Positions 41,914-50,422 of a stretch of 64,000 nucleotides of DNA are shown in pieces (position 1 is the first letter of the stretch; each line of letters starts with the position of its first letter). Source of the stretch: Pandoraea vervacti (lineage in GTDB: Bacteria > Pseudomonadota > Gammaproteobacteria > Burkholderiales > Burkholderiaceae); assembly GCF_000934605.2 (NCBI RefSeq), contig NZ_CP010897.2:1550001-1614000 (forward strand), read 5' to 3'. The translations under genes were made by a program, and so were the position numbers. Under the pieces are notes generated by a model. The model did no database searches, had not been told where the DNA came from, and saw nothing but the letters and a program-made list of their open reading frames with translations.

Positions 41914-42641
41914 GTCTGCTGGAACTGTCGGGCATCGACACTTACTACGGGCCATCGCAGGTCCACTTCGATCTCGGCTTCTCGATTGACGAAGGCAAGA
42001 TCGTCTGCCTGCTCGGCGGGAACGCGAGCGGCAAATCGACGACGATGAAAATCGTTCTGGGTCTGCACGCGCCGCGTCGCGGCACCGTGCGCTTTGCCGG
42101 TGAGGACATTACGGGATGGAAGACGCCCGCGATCGTGCGTCGCGGGGTCGGGTCCGTCCCCGAAGCCAGACGGCTCTTCGGCGCGATGACCGTGCGGGAG
42201 AACCTGCTGATGGGCGCGTATTCCCGGCGGGGCAAGGCAGCGATTCAGGACGACTACGAACGCATGCTGTCGCTGTTTCCTCGCCTGAAGGAGCGCCTGA
42301 CGTTTTCGGCTGGTTCGCTCTCCGGCGGCGAGCAACAGATGGTCGCCATGGCGCGTGCCCTGATGGGGCGCCCCCGGCTGCTGTGCATGGACGAGCCGAC
42401 GATGGGGCTCTCACCCCGCTATGTCGATCACGTGCTGTCATTGATTCAGACCGTCAACGAAAGCGGCGTGACGGTGTTCATGGTTGAGCAGAACGCCAAT
42501 CTGGCGCTTGCGATTGCGCACGACGCCTATGTCCTCCAGGCAGGCCGCATCGTTCTGCATGGCAACGCGCGGACCTTGCTCGACGATCCGCGGGTTCAGG
42601 ACGCCTACCTCGGCGGGAATCCGGCCACCACTGTCAATTGA
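41910..42641 (+). CDS. ABC transporter ATPase, LivF-like
   Basis: A 243-residue ATPase coupled to livG by an ATGA overlap. Walker A is GGNASGKS (36-43), an unusual variant of G-x-N-G-A-G-K-T; the signature LSGGEQQM and Walker B LLCMDEPTMGLSP are standard. With the LivG-like subunit it drives the fused permease. Confidence 0.9.
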   Translation: MSLLELSGIDTYYGPSQVHFDLGFSIDEGKIVCLLGGNASGKSTTMKIVLGLHAPRRGTVRFAGEDITGWKTPAIVRRGVGSVPEARRLFGAMTVRENLLMGAYSRRGKAAIQDDYERMLSLFPRLKERLTFSAGSLSGGEQQMVAMARALMGRPRLLCMDEPTMGLSPRYVDHVLSLIQTVNESGVTVFMVEQNANLALAIAHDAYVLQAGRIVLHGNARTLLDDPRVQDAYLGGNPATTVN

Positions 42642-42697
42642 GTTTTGGGCCGGCGCGATGATGGCGACGTTGCCTGCACCGCCCCGGCCCCGCGTCG

Positions 42698-43582
42698 CTA
42701 CCGCACGCGCAGCCCCCATAGCGCGTCGAGCACGTGCCGGGTCGAGCGCTCGATCGGCCCGGCTGCATGGGCGATCCCGAGTTCACGCCATAACGCCGGG
42801 CGCAGGGCGCGCATGGCAATGCGCTCGTCGTTGTGCGGCGTCGTCGCCTCGTGAGGCAGCAGGGCGGCGCCGTAGCCCGCCGCGACGAGACTCTTGATCG
42901 CGTCGTTGTAGTTCAATTCGATGCGAGGCGTCGGGTGATGGCCGGCCGCCGCGAACCACTCGGCGGTCTGCCGCGACAGTCGTGTCGTACTGTCGTTCAG
43001 AATCAGCGGTTGCGCCGCCAGCCAGTCGGGCGTCACGTTTCTAAGCGTTGCCCAATGCGCCGGCAGGAACGCCATCACCGGATCGCGACGCCATTGTTTG
43101 ATCGTCAATCCCTTGACCTGCGGCTGCGGCAGCGCAACGAGGCCAAGGTCCAGTGCACCCCGATGCAGGCGACTCAACGTCTCCTGCGACGTGAGGATCG
43201 CGACCTGCACGTCGATATCCGGATGATCCAGACGCAGGCTTTCCAGCGCCTGGGGCAAGATGTGCGCAATCGCGCCCGTCGACGCGCCGATCCGTACCCG
43301 GCCCGCCAGCCCTTTGGCATGGCGTTCGATGTCCTCCAGCGTGCGCTGCGCGTCGGCAAGCAGGCGCCGTGCGCGCTCGACGAGCGCCTCGCCTACGGAG
43401 GTGGGCCGCACATGCCCGCGCTTGCGTGTGAGCAACTGGGCGCCCACGCGCGCTTCCAGATCCGAGATGTGAAGGCTGACGGTGGGCGGCGAGAGATGCA
43501 GGGTCTGCGCCGCGTCGGCAAATGAGCCGCTGTCGGCCACGGCGACAAGGGTCTTCAATCGGTCGAGACTGATCTCTCTCAT
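42698..43582 (-). CDS. LysR-family transcriptional regulator
   Basis: A 294-residue LysR protein (SLDRLKTLVAVADSGSFADA, LSPPTVSLHISDLEARVGAQ) with a typical effector domain. It converges on the livF gene and is divergent from the argC-like gene. A perfect 16-bp inverted repeat lies directly upstream of its start and is the best candidate for its operator. Confidence 0.88.
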   Translation of the reverse strand: MREISLDRLKTLVAVADSGSFADAAQTLHLSPPTVSLHISDLEARVGAQLLTRKRGHVRPTSVGEALVERARRLLADAQRTLEDIERHAKGLAGRVRIGASTGAIAHILPQALESLRLDHPDIDVQVAILTSQETLSRLHRGALDLGLVALPQPQVKGLTIKQWRRDPVMAFLPAHWATLRNVTPDWLAAQPLILNDSTTRLSRQTAEWFAAAGHHPTPRIELNYNDAIKSLVAAGYGAALLPHEATTPHNDERIAMRALRPALWRELGIAHAAGPIERSTRHVLDALWGLRVR

Positions 43583-43600
43583 GGAATGTCCTTGATTCAG

Positions 43601-43636
43601 AAAAGTTGAATTTCATCTTCATGAAATTCAACTTTT
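43601..43636. promoter_or_regulatory. Perfect 16-bp inverted repeat between divergent LysR and argC-like genes
   Basis: AAAAGTTGAATTTCAT (43601-43616) and its exact reverse complement (43621-43636) flank a CTTC spacer. It is 18 bases upstream of the LysR start and 68 upstream of the argC-like start. As DNA it is an operator-like dyad; as RNA on the plus strand it is a hairpin followed by more Ts. Confidence 0.85.
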
Positions 43637-43704
43637 TTTATTCGGCTCGTGGCGTGAAGATATCACTTCCACAAGGTTCACGACCGATTCGCGAGGCATT
43701 CGAC

Positions 43705-44631
43705 ATGGCTTCTCCGCTGATTTTCATCGATGGCGATCAAGGCACCACGGGCTTGCAGATTCACGAGAAGCTGCGTGGGCGCACCGACATTGCGCTGCTC
43801 ACGCTCCCGGACGCGCATCGCAAGGATCCGCTGCGGCGCGCGCAGGCCATCAACGAGTGCGATATCGCCATGCTGTGCCTGCCGGATGCTGCGGCGCGTG
43901 ACGCGGCAGCGTCCATCGTCAATCCCCGTGTGCGCGTGATCGACGCGAGTTCGGCGCACCGCACCCATGCCGATTGGGTGTACGGCTTTCCCGAGATGGT
44001 GAAGGGCCAGGCAGCGCGCGTGGCCGAGGCCCGTCGGGTCACCAACCCGGGCTGTTATCCGACGGGGGCCATCGCGCTATTGCGCCCGCTGCTCGATGCC
44101 GGATTGATTCCGCGTGACTATCCGATCAGCGTGAATGCCGTATCGGGCTATTCGGGCGGCGGGCGCGCCAGCGTCGAGGCGCACGAGGGGCCGGGGGCAA
44201 TGAATCGCTCGCAGTTTCGCGTCTACGGGCTGGAGCTCGCGCACAAGCACCCGCCGGAGATCGTGAAGCACGCGGGACTCGCGTTTCGTCCGATGTTCGT
44301 GCCGTCGTACGGCGCGTATCGGCAAGGGATCGTGCTGACGATTCCCCTGGAGACCCGTTTGCTGAGCCCCGGCGTGGATGGCGTCGCGCTACACGATTGC
44401 CTTTCGGCGCACTATGCCGACGAGACCTTCGTGAAGGTCATGCCGATGCAGGCGCCGGGCGTTGTCAAACAGCTCGATCCGGAAGCGCTGAACGGCACGA
44501 ATCTGATGCAACTGAGCGTATTTTCGAACGACGAAAACGGTCAGATCCTGCTGGCGGCCGTGTTCGATAACCTCGGCAAAGGCGCATCGGGCGCGGCGGT
44601 TCAGAATCTGGATCTGATGCTCGGGCTGTGA
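43705..44631 (+). CDS. argC: N-acetyl-gamma-glutamyl-phosphate reductase, short (type 2) form
   Basis: The 308-residue protein matches the short ArgC family: NADP motif GDQGTTG (10-16), catalytic Cys117 in TNPGCYPTGA, and SGYSGGGRASVEAHEGPGAM in the substrate domain. ArgC reduces N-acetylglutamyl phosphate to the semialdehyde in arginine synthesis. No other arg gene is near and a divergent LysR gene is its neighbour, so it may be a paralogue with separate control. I chose ATG 43705; the frame is open upstream through the inverted repeat. Confidence 0.85.
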   Translation: MASPLIFIDGDQGTTGLQIHEKLRGRTDIALLTLPDAHRKDPLRRAQAINECDIAMLCLPDAAARDAAASIVNPRVRVIDASSAHRTHADWVYGFPEMVKGQAARVAEARRVTNPGCYPTGAIALLRPLLDAGLIPRDYPISVNAVSGYSGGGRASVEAHEGPGAMNRSQFRVYGLELAHKHPPEIVKHAGLAFRPMFVPSYGAYRQGIVLTIPLETRLLSPGVDGVALHDCLSAHYADETFVKVMPMQAPGVVKQLDPEALNGTNLMQLSVFSNDENGQILLAAVFDNLGKGASGAAVQNLDLMLGL

Positions 44632-44666
44632 GTTGCCCGTGTCCGGCGCGCAGGCTCACGCGCCGC

Positions 44667-44831
44667 TCACTCGACCCCCATGTGCTCCCGATCGTTGGTT
44701 TCGCGGATGAGCGTTCGTAGCGCGCGCTCGCGCAGACGCTGACCTACCATCCGCCGGTCATGCGTGGTCACCATCAGTCGCCCATCAAGCGCCGTCAGTC
44801 GCCACGCAATGCTGCCGCCTGACGTTTCCAC
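44667..44831 (-). CDS. Possible small ORF, 54 residues, overlapping the aldolase 3' end
   Basis: On the minus strand a frame from GTG 44831 to TGA 44667 reads VETSGGSIAWRLTALDGRLM and then a strongly Arg/Glu helical stretch (QRLRERALRTLIRETNDREH). It overlaps the last 37 bases of the aldolase gene in another frame and fills the otherwise empty gap before the convergent argC-like gene. Composition looks protein-like and amphipathic, but there is no strong ribosome-binding site and I recognise no family; an internal ATG near 44772 is an alternative start. Confidence 0.35.
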   Translation of the reverse strand: METSGGSIAWRLTALDGRLMVTTHDRRMVGQRLRERALRTLIRETNDREHMGVE

Positions 44832-45556
44832 AAGGTCCAGGGGCGCTCCATGACACCGAGATTGGTTTGCGTGGAGCGCTGGCCTTCCTCTTCGGTGAGG
44901 TAGGTCACTTCACCGCCGAGCGCGATGGCCTTCGACTGCATGCCCGCGTTCAGTTCGGTGTAGATCGCCCGGTAGACGGCGGCAGGCAGCGACGGTGCGC
45001 TCGCCACGAAACCGTGGCCGCGCATGAGCGCGACATCCGAGTCGCCCAGCGATTCGGCCAGCGCCTTGCCTTGCTCGCTGTTACGCACGAGCATGTCCGT
45101 ACAACCGAAGCAGTGGCGGATGTCGAACACCGGCGCGCCGCTGCCGAGAAAGCCCGCCATGTGATACACCGGGCGCAGCCGCACGGACGATGCGGCAAAC
45201 GGGATGACCGACGGCGAATGGCTATGCACAATGGCCTTGACGTCGGGGCGGGCCCGATAGATCTCGCTGTGTATCCACGTTTCCAGATAGCGCTTGCGCG
45301 TGTCGCCATCGACCGGCTGGCAGTCGAAGTCCAGCGTGAGGATGTCGTCCGGCGAGACAAGCTCAGGGGCCATCGACTGGGCAATGAGGAAGTGCGCGGG
45401 ATTGCGCGGATCGCGTACGCTGACATGGCCGAAGCCGTCGAGCACGCCGTGATTGGCGAGGATGTGATTGGCGGCAGCCAGGTCTTCGCGCAGCTGCGCG
45501 ATCGTCATCGCGTCGTGTTCGGTGGCGGCAGGGGTGTAGGGGGCGTTGGCTTGCAT
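44795..45556 (-). CDS. Class II aldolase/adducin family protein
   Basis: A 253-residue protein with the zinc set of class II aldolases: His111 and His113 (IVHSHSPS), His181 (RGHGFV) and the acid Glu98. Members include fuculose-phosphate aldolase and also aromatic decarboxylases of the phthalate pathway. It follows a 4,5-dihydroxyphthalate decarboxylase-like gene and an AAHS transporter, so a decarboxylase or aldolase on an aromatic acid is plausible. I set the start at ATG 45556; a ribosome-binding site is not clear and ATG at codon 17 is an alternative. Confidence 0.83.
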   Translation of the reverse strand: MQANAPYTPAATEHDAMTIAQLREDLAAANHILANHGVLDGFGHVSVRDPRNPAHFLIAQSMAPELVSPDDILTLDFDCQPVDGDTRKRYLETWIHSEIYRARPDVKAIVHSHSPSVIPFAASSVRLRPVYHMAGFLGSGAPVFDIRHCFGCTDMLVRNSEQGKALAESLGDSDVALMRGHGFVASAPSLPAAVYRAIYTELNAGMQSKAIALGGEVTYLTEEEGQRSTQTNLGVMERPWTLWKRQAAALRGD

Positions 45557-45605
45557 GATGATGTTGGCGACGGGGAGTCGAAAAGGTTGAAACGTCGAGG
45601 CGGCG

Positions 45606-46595
45606 TCAAACGCGGACCGCGGCCCCGACCTCGGGGGGAAACAGTTCGTCGGCCTGCATGGCGCGGTGGCAGACGCCTTGCTCGAAGGCAAAGCGCAGGA
45701 AAGCGTCGAGCGTGACGCGATTGGGCGCGACGCCGTACGGCCACGGATCGCTGCCGAACATTTCCCTTGCCTGTGCGGCGCGCTGGCTCATCCACGGCAA
45801 CGGAAAGTGCGAACAGGTAATGTCGTCGAGCCGGGCGAGGCTGGCGTCCTTGGCCTGTGTGAAAGCCTTCACGAGATGGTTGGCGATCCAGCGGTTCGCG
45901 GTGAAGATCTCGCGACGCATTACGATCAGATGCATGATCGGGAAAATGCCGGTGCGCGCGAAGTACTCGCGCTCGGCCGTCTCGAAGTCGGGCAACAGTC
46001 GCACGATGTCCTGCTCGCGCCCTGGCGGCGGGGCCGGGGGGCGCGCACTGAGAATCGCGTCGATCTCGCCGTCGAGCAGCATCGCCGTGAGCGACTTGTC
46101 CGGCGACGCGCGGTAGCGCACCCCCTCGGGCATGCGCACGGCGACCTTCTCGCGACGTCCCGCCTGATTGACGCCCGCCTGCACCCACTCGACATCGGAG
46201 AGCGCCACGCCCTGATCGTGCGCGAGCCAGCCGCGCGAGTAGACCGACGCCGTCTGCGCCCACTCGGGAACGCCGATGCGCTTGCCGCGCAACGCGGCGG
46301 GCGATGACACGTTGCCGTGCGCGCGCACATAGAGCGACGACAGGCGGAACACCCGCGAGGGAAAGACCGGCAGCCCGATCAGACGGTCATCGCCCTGCGA
46401 GCGCAGCGACGCATACTTCGCGAGCGACATCTCCGAGAGATCCCACTCCTGAAAATGCGTCGTGCGGTAGAAGATCTCTTCGACCGGCAACACCGACGGC
46501 ACGAGGTCGATGCCTTGCGCCGCGACGCGCCCGTCGAGCAGATCGCGCACGTGATCGTAGTCGTTCACGGCGAGCGAGAGGGTCAGTTTGTTCAT
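45606..46595 (-). CDS. 4,5-dihydroxyphthalate decarboxylase-like protein (periplasmic-binding-protein fold)
   Basis: A 329-residue cytosolic protein (no signal peptide) with the pattern of this family: MNKLTLSLAVNDYDHVRDLL at the start, LPVFPSRVFRLSSLYVRA, and DPWPYGVAPNRVTLDAFLRF near the end. Family members decarboxylate 4,5-dihydroxyphthalate to protocatechuate, but many homologues lack a tested function. It lies 43 bases after the AAHS transporter gene and 49 before the aldolase gene in the same operon. Confidence 0.8.
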   Translation of the reverse strand: MNKLTLSLAVNDYDHVRDLLDGRVAAQGIDLVPSVLPVEEIFYRTTHFQEWDLSEMSLAKYASLRSQGDDRLIGLPVFPSRVFRLSSLYVRAHGNVSSPAALRGKRIGVPEWAQTASVYSRGWLAHDQGVALSDVEWVQAGVNQAGRREKVAVRMPEGVRYRASPDKSLTAMLLDGEIDAILSARPPAPPPGREQDIVRLLPDFETAEREYFARTGIFPIMHLIVMRREIFTANRWIANHLVKAFTQAKDASLARLDDITCSHFPLPWMSQRAAQAREMFGSDPWPYGVAPNRVTLDAFLRFAFEQGVCHRAMQADELFPPEVGAAVRV

Positions 46596-46638
46596 GAAAC
46601 GTTCCGAAGCAATTCCAGACGGAGGGAGCCGACGGGAC

Positions 46639-48003
46639 TCAGTGACCGAAAGCGGGCGCCTTCGGCAGGTTTTCGGGCCGCGCGACGAGGAACACCAGGG
46701 CAGCGGCCGTGACGAGGGCGGCGCCCAGGACGAAGAACATCGTTCCCGCACCGCCGGTGGCCTGTTGGAGGACGCCCGCAATGGCCGGGCCGCACATGGC
46801 GCCCACACGGGCGATGCCGAGATAAAGACCCACGCCCGTGCTCCGAATCTCGGTCGGATAGCTCACGGCCACGAGGTTGTTGAGCACGGTCTGCGTGCCG
46901 ATCACGAACATGCCTGCGACCACGATGCCCACGAATGTCACCGAGCCCCCGGTGATCGTTGCCAGCACCCCGATGGCCGCCGCGCCGCACAGCCACGCGA
47001 GCGACATCGCCAGACGCCGGTTGCCGATACGGTCCGCGACCACGCCAGTGAGCAGGCTGCCGAACGCCGAGGCGAAGACCAGCAACGAGCCGTACGCAAA
47101 GCTCGTCGAGAGGTTCTCGCCGCGCTTGAGCATGATCGTGGGCAACCAGCCCGACAAACCGTACGACGAGAAAAGCGAGAGCGCGCCCATCGACCAGAGG
47201 CAGATCGTCTGACGTCGGAATTCGGGCGAGAAGAGGGCGGCGACCGAACCGGCCTTCACGCCGGCGTCGGCAGACGTGAAGGTCGCGTCGGCAAACTCGT
47301 TCGCCCGCGCGGGCCATAGACGGCGCAACTGGGCACGCACTTCGTCCTGTCGTCCGCGGCTCGCGAGAAACGAGACCGACTCCGGCAACACGAATTGCAG
47401 CGCGAGCGCCAGCACGACCGACAGCGCGCCCACGTAATACATGCTTTGCCAGCCGTATTGCGGGATGAGCCATGCCGCAATGAAGCCGGACGCCGTCGCG
47501 CCACCAATCCAGCCGCAGGAAAAGAACACGATGGTGAAGACGTTCGCGCTGCGCTTGGGGGCGATTTCGTTGATGTAGGTGACCGCCACCGGCATGAGCA
47601 GGCCCAGTGAAATGCCCATGACGAAGCGCAGCGCGATGAAGGCGCGCAGATCGTGGGCGAACAGGGCGATGGCCAGACTCATGACGCCCGAGAGCCAGAT
47701 GCCGGCGAGCAGCACGCGGCGACGTCCGATGCGATCGCTAAACGGCCCCGAGACGGCGGATCCGACGGCAAAGCCTGCCAGCCCGCAGGACAGCAACAGG
47801 CCGATCTGACTGGGCGAGAGACGCCACAACGCAGTGACGTCGTGAACGATGTAAGCGGCGTTGTACAGATCGAAGCCGTCGAACAGCAGGATCAATGCGA
47901 GCAACGTCGCCAGTCGGAAATGGAATGCCCCCAGCGGGGCCGATTGGAGCGCGTCTCGAACGTCGATGCGTACAGGCGCTCGCGAGGGTAGGTCCGGTGT
48001 CAT
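46639..48003 (-). CDS. Aromatic acid:H+ symporter (AAHS family MFS)
   Basis: A 454-residue MFS protein with the AAHS helix-1 motif DGFDLYN (42-48), loop motif GPFSDRIGRRRVLLAG and about 12 membrane segments. As first gene of the operon with the decarboxylase-like and aldolase genes it probably imports their aromatic substrate. It is divergent from the helix-turn-helix/citrate-synthase fusion, with an inverted repeat between them. Confidence 0.88.
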   Translation of the reverse strand: MTPDLPSRAPVRIDVRDALQSAPLGAFHFRLATLLALILLFDGFDLYNAAYIVHDVTALWRLSPSQIGLLLSCGLAGFAVGSAVSGPFSDRIGRRRVLLAGIWLSGVMSLAIALFAHDLRAFIALRFVMGISLGLLMPVAVTYINEIAPKRSANVFTIVFFSCGWIGGATASGFIAAWLIPQYGWQSMYYVGALSVVLALALQFVLPESVSFLASRGRQDEVRAQLRRLWPARANEFADATFTSADAGVKAGSVAALFSPEFRRQTICLWSMGALSLFSSYGLSGWLPTIMLKRGENLSTSFAYGSLLVFASAFGSLLTGVVADRIGNRRLAMSLAWLCGAAAIGVLATITGGSVTFVGIVVAGMFVIGTQTVLNNLVAVSYPTEIRSTGVGLYLGIARVGAMCGPAIAGVLQQATGGAGTMFFVLGAALVTAAALVFLVARPENLPKAPAFGH

Positions 48004-48104
48004 GCGTTGTCTCCGTTGGCGCGACCTGTCGACCCACGGCCGAACCGGGGTGCAGTGTCTTTGTGATGTTTGCGGAGACGACTTTACTGATCGGTTTTTT
48101 GTTT

Positions 48105-48131
48105 ATCAATATTGATTTTTAAAGTCAATAT
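48105..48131. promoter_or_regulatory. Inverted repeats in the divergent AAHS/HTH-citrate-synthase region
   Basis: ATCAATATTGAT (48105-48116) is a perfect palindrome, and its ATATTGA is mirrored by TCAATAT at 48125-48131. The AT-rich element lies 64 bases before the fusion gene and about 100 before the transporter gene, a good position for an operator acting on both. Confidence 0.6.
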
Positions 48132-48194
48132 GAATGTGGCAAGATGTGCTGCGGCACTGTCGTAGTGCGCTGAAAAACACCGATGAGGCAGACG

Positions 48195-49532
48195 ATGACG
48201 CAGCAAACCGACCTGATGACGCGCGAAGAGGTGCTCGCCATGCTCGACATCAAACCGGCCACGCTTTACGCCTATGTGAGCCGGGGACTGATTCGTGCGC
48301 GGCCGCACGAGGATGGCCGCAAGAGCCTGTACCTGCGGCGCGACGTCGAGCGCCTGGCCACCCGCAAGCGCGGGCGCGCGCCGACCGGGGCGGTCGCCGA
48401 ATCCACCATGCGTTTCGGCGATCCGGTGTTGCACTCGGCCATCACGCAGATCACGCCGCACGGCCCGCGCTATCGCAACCGGCTGGCCATCGATCTGGCG
48501 AGCGGCGGGGCGTCGTTCGAGTCGGTCGTGCATTTACTGATGACCGGCATCTGGCAGGACAGCATCGCCGAGTGGCCGATGCAGGAGACGCCAACCGATG
48601 TGCTGCGTTTCCTCTCGACTTACGACGCTCAGGTCGCGAGCGCGGACATCGGCAATTTGCTGGGGATGGTGCCGTTCGCACTGGCCATGCACGGGCGCGG
48701 CGCGCGGGAGCTGGCCGACGGCGCCGCGGTGCAGGCGGCCCGGGCGATGTTGCATTGCATGGTCGGATGCGTGGGATTTCTTGGCCCGCAACAGCGGTTC
48801 GTCGCGCGCGAGCGCAACGAGAACATCGCCGCGCATTTGCTGCGCGCGGCAGGAAGCGTGGTGACCAACGCCAGGCTGCGCGCGATGAATGCCGCGCTCG
48901 TGGTGCTGGCGGACAACGAATTGGCGCCGGCCACGTTTTCTGCCCGTGTGGCAGCGTCGACCAACGCCGATCTCTTCGGTTGCGTCGCGGCGGCCATCGG
49001 GTCGCATATCGGCTTCACGACGGGCACGAGTACGGAGAAGATCGAGACCCTGTTGTTTTGCGAGCCGTACGACGCGCTCGACACCCGCATCGATCGTGTG
49101 CGCGAGTACGGCGCGAGCCTGCTTGGGTTCAATCACCCGTTGTACCCCGGCGGCGATGCACGGGCCGACCTGATGATGCAGATCGCGGGCGAATTGATGC
49201 GTGAGACCGACGACGTCACCATCGACGAGCATCGGCGCAGGAACACGCGTCTCACGCTCGATTTCCTCGAACGCATGCGCACCGAACTGAACGCCCACGC
49301 CGGTCTGGCGACCGGGCTGGTGGCGCTCGCCCGGGCACTGGGATTGCCCGACGGCGCCTCGACCGCGATGTGGATCATCGGTCGCTCGGCAGGCTGGGTC
49401 GCGCATGTCATGGAACAACGCACCCAGGCCTTCATGCTGCGCCCGCGGGCGAAGTATGGCTTCGGCGCGCCGGTCGACGCCGAGACGTTCGGCGCGTTTG
49501 AGGCGCCGGCGTCGTCGTTGGCCGCGCGGTAA
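48195..49532 (+). CDS. Helix-turn-helix / citrate-synthase-fold fusion, catalytic residues apparently lost
   Basis: The 445-residue protein starts with a MerR/excisionase-type DNA-binding domain (1-55; MTREEVLAMLDIKPATLYAY) followed by a citrate-synthase fold (GFNHPLYPGGDARADL, IIGRSAGWVAHVMEQ). The catalytic His motif A-D-H-E is A239-D-N-E here, the G-P-L-H-G-G loop is G273-F-T-T-G-T, and the Asp of N-V-D-F is replaced near 370-373. By eye all three catalytic positions are changed, so a ligand-sensing regulator is more likely than an enzyme. ATG 48195 has GAGG six bases upstream. It is divergent from the AAHS operon. Confidence 0.82.
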   Translation: MTQQTDLMTREEVLAMLDIKPATLYAYVSRGLIRARPHEDGRKSLYLRRDVERLATRKRGRAPTGAVAESTMRFGDPVLHSAITQITPHGPRYRNRLAIDLASGGASFESVVHLLMTGIWQDSIAEWPMQETPTDVLRFLSTYDAQVASADIGNLLGMVPFALAMHGRGARELADGAAVQAARAMLHCMVGCVGFLGPQQRFVARERNENIAAHLLRAAGSVVTNARLRAMNAALVVLADNELAPATFSARVAASTNADLFGCVAAAIGSHIGFTTGTSTEKIETLLFCEPYDALDTRIDRVREYGASLLGFNHPLYPGGDARADLMMQIAGELMRETDDVTIDEHRRRNTRLTLDFLERMRTELNAHAGLATGLVALARALGLPDGASTAMWIIGRSAGWVAHVMEQRTQAFMLRPRAKYGFGAPVDAETFGAFEAPASSLAAR

Positions 49533-49558
49533 GAATCGTCGCCACGCGCCTTAGCGCG

Positions 49559-50194
49559 TCAATGCATCGGCTCGGACGGGGCTTCGTTTTCGAACGTGCG
49601 AAAGCGCCACCCGAACCACACTGCCAGCATTCGGATGACGAAGCCGACGACAAAGCCGACGCCTGTCGCCACACCGTTCGGTACCCCGAAATGCAGCATC
49701 GCGACATACATGGCACCGGCGATGACGGCCACGCTCGCATACATCTCCCGGCGCAGCACCAGCGGCACCTGTCCGCACAGCAGATCGCGCAGCATACCGC
49801 CGCCAATGCCCGTCAGCACCCCCGCAAGCACCACGATGACCGGACTCGTGCTCACGGTCATGCCGATATCGCACCCAAGAATCGTGAACGCGGCCAGGCC
49901 GATGGCGTCGACCGTGATGAACGTCATGCGCAGTTTGTGCACGTGGCGCGCGACGATGGATGCCAGCGTGGCCGCGCCCAGCGTGAGCAGCAAGTACTCG
50001 GGGTGTGCAATCCAGACGAGCGGGTGGTGGCCGAACAGCACGTCGCGGACGGTGCCGCCGCCCAGCGCCGTGACCATGCCCACGAAGGCCAACCCGAAGC
50101 GGTCCATGCCTCGCTGCATCCCCATGATGGCGCCCGACATCGCTTCCGTGACGATCGCGACCAGGTAAAGCGCGTAGAAGATTTCCGTTTTCAT
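49559..50194 (-). CDS. TRIC (trimeric intracellular cation channel, UPF0126/YadS-like) membrane protein
   Basis: A 211-residue protein with seven predicted membrane helices in two similar halves, each with the glycine motif (GGGTVRDVLFG and GGGMLRDLLCG) of the prokaryotic TRIC family. These are K+-permeable channels of unclear physiology. AAGGGA precedes ATG 50194. It converges on the fusion gene and is divergent from the macA-like gene. Confidence 0.87.
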   Translation of the reverse strand: MKTEIFYALYLVAIVTEAMSGAIMGMQRGMDRFGLAFVGMVTALGGGTVRDVLFGHHPLVWIAHPEYLLLTLGAATLASIVARHVHKLRMTFITVDAIGLAAFTILGCDIGMTVSTSPVIVVLAGVLTGIGGGMLRDLLCGQVPLVLRREMYASVAVIAGAMYVAMLHFGVPNGVATGVGFVVGFVIRMLAVWFGWRFRTFENEAPSEPMH

Positions 50195-50422
50195 GATGTC
50201 CCTTGCCGTGCCGGGCGAATATACCACTTCAAGCGTTTTTGACCGCGTCTTGCTGCGTTTTCCAGTCGCAGAACTGTGATTTGTGCAAGTTCTCGCGACC
50301 CGCTGGCGGTGCGACACTGCTGTCGGAGAAACGACAAATGGGCAGAAGCGGCCCCGAACGCCGCCCAAACCCCTTAAACTCTCAACCTCCTGTGATCTTG
50401 CAGGTCTCGCCAAACCCGTTCC

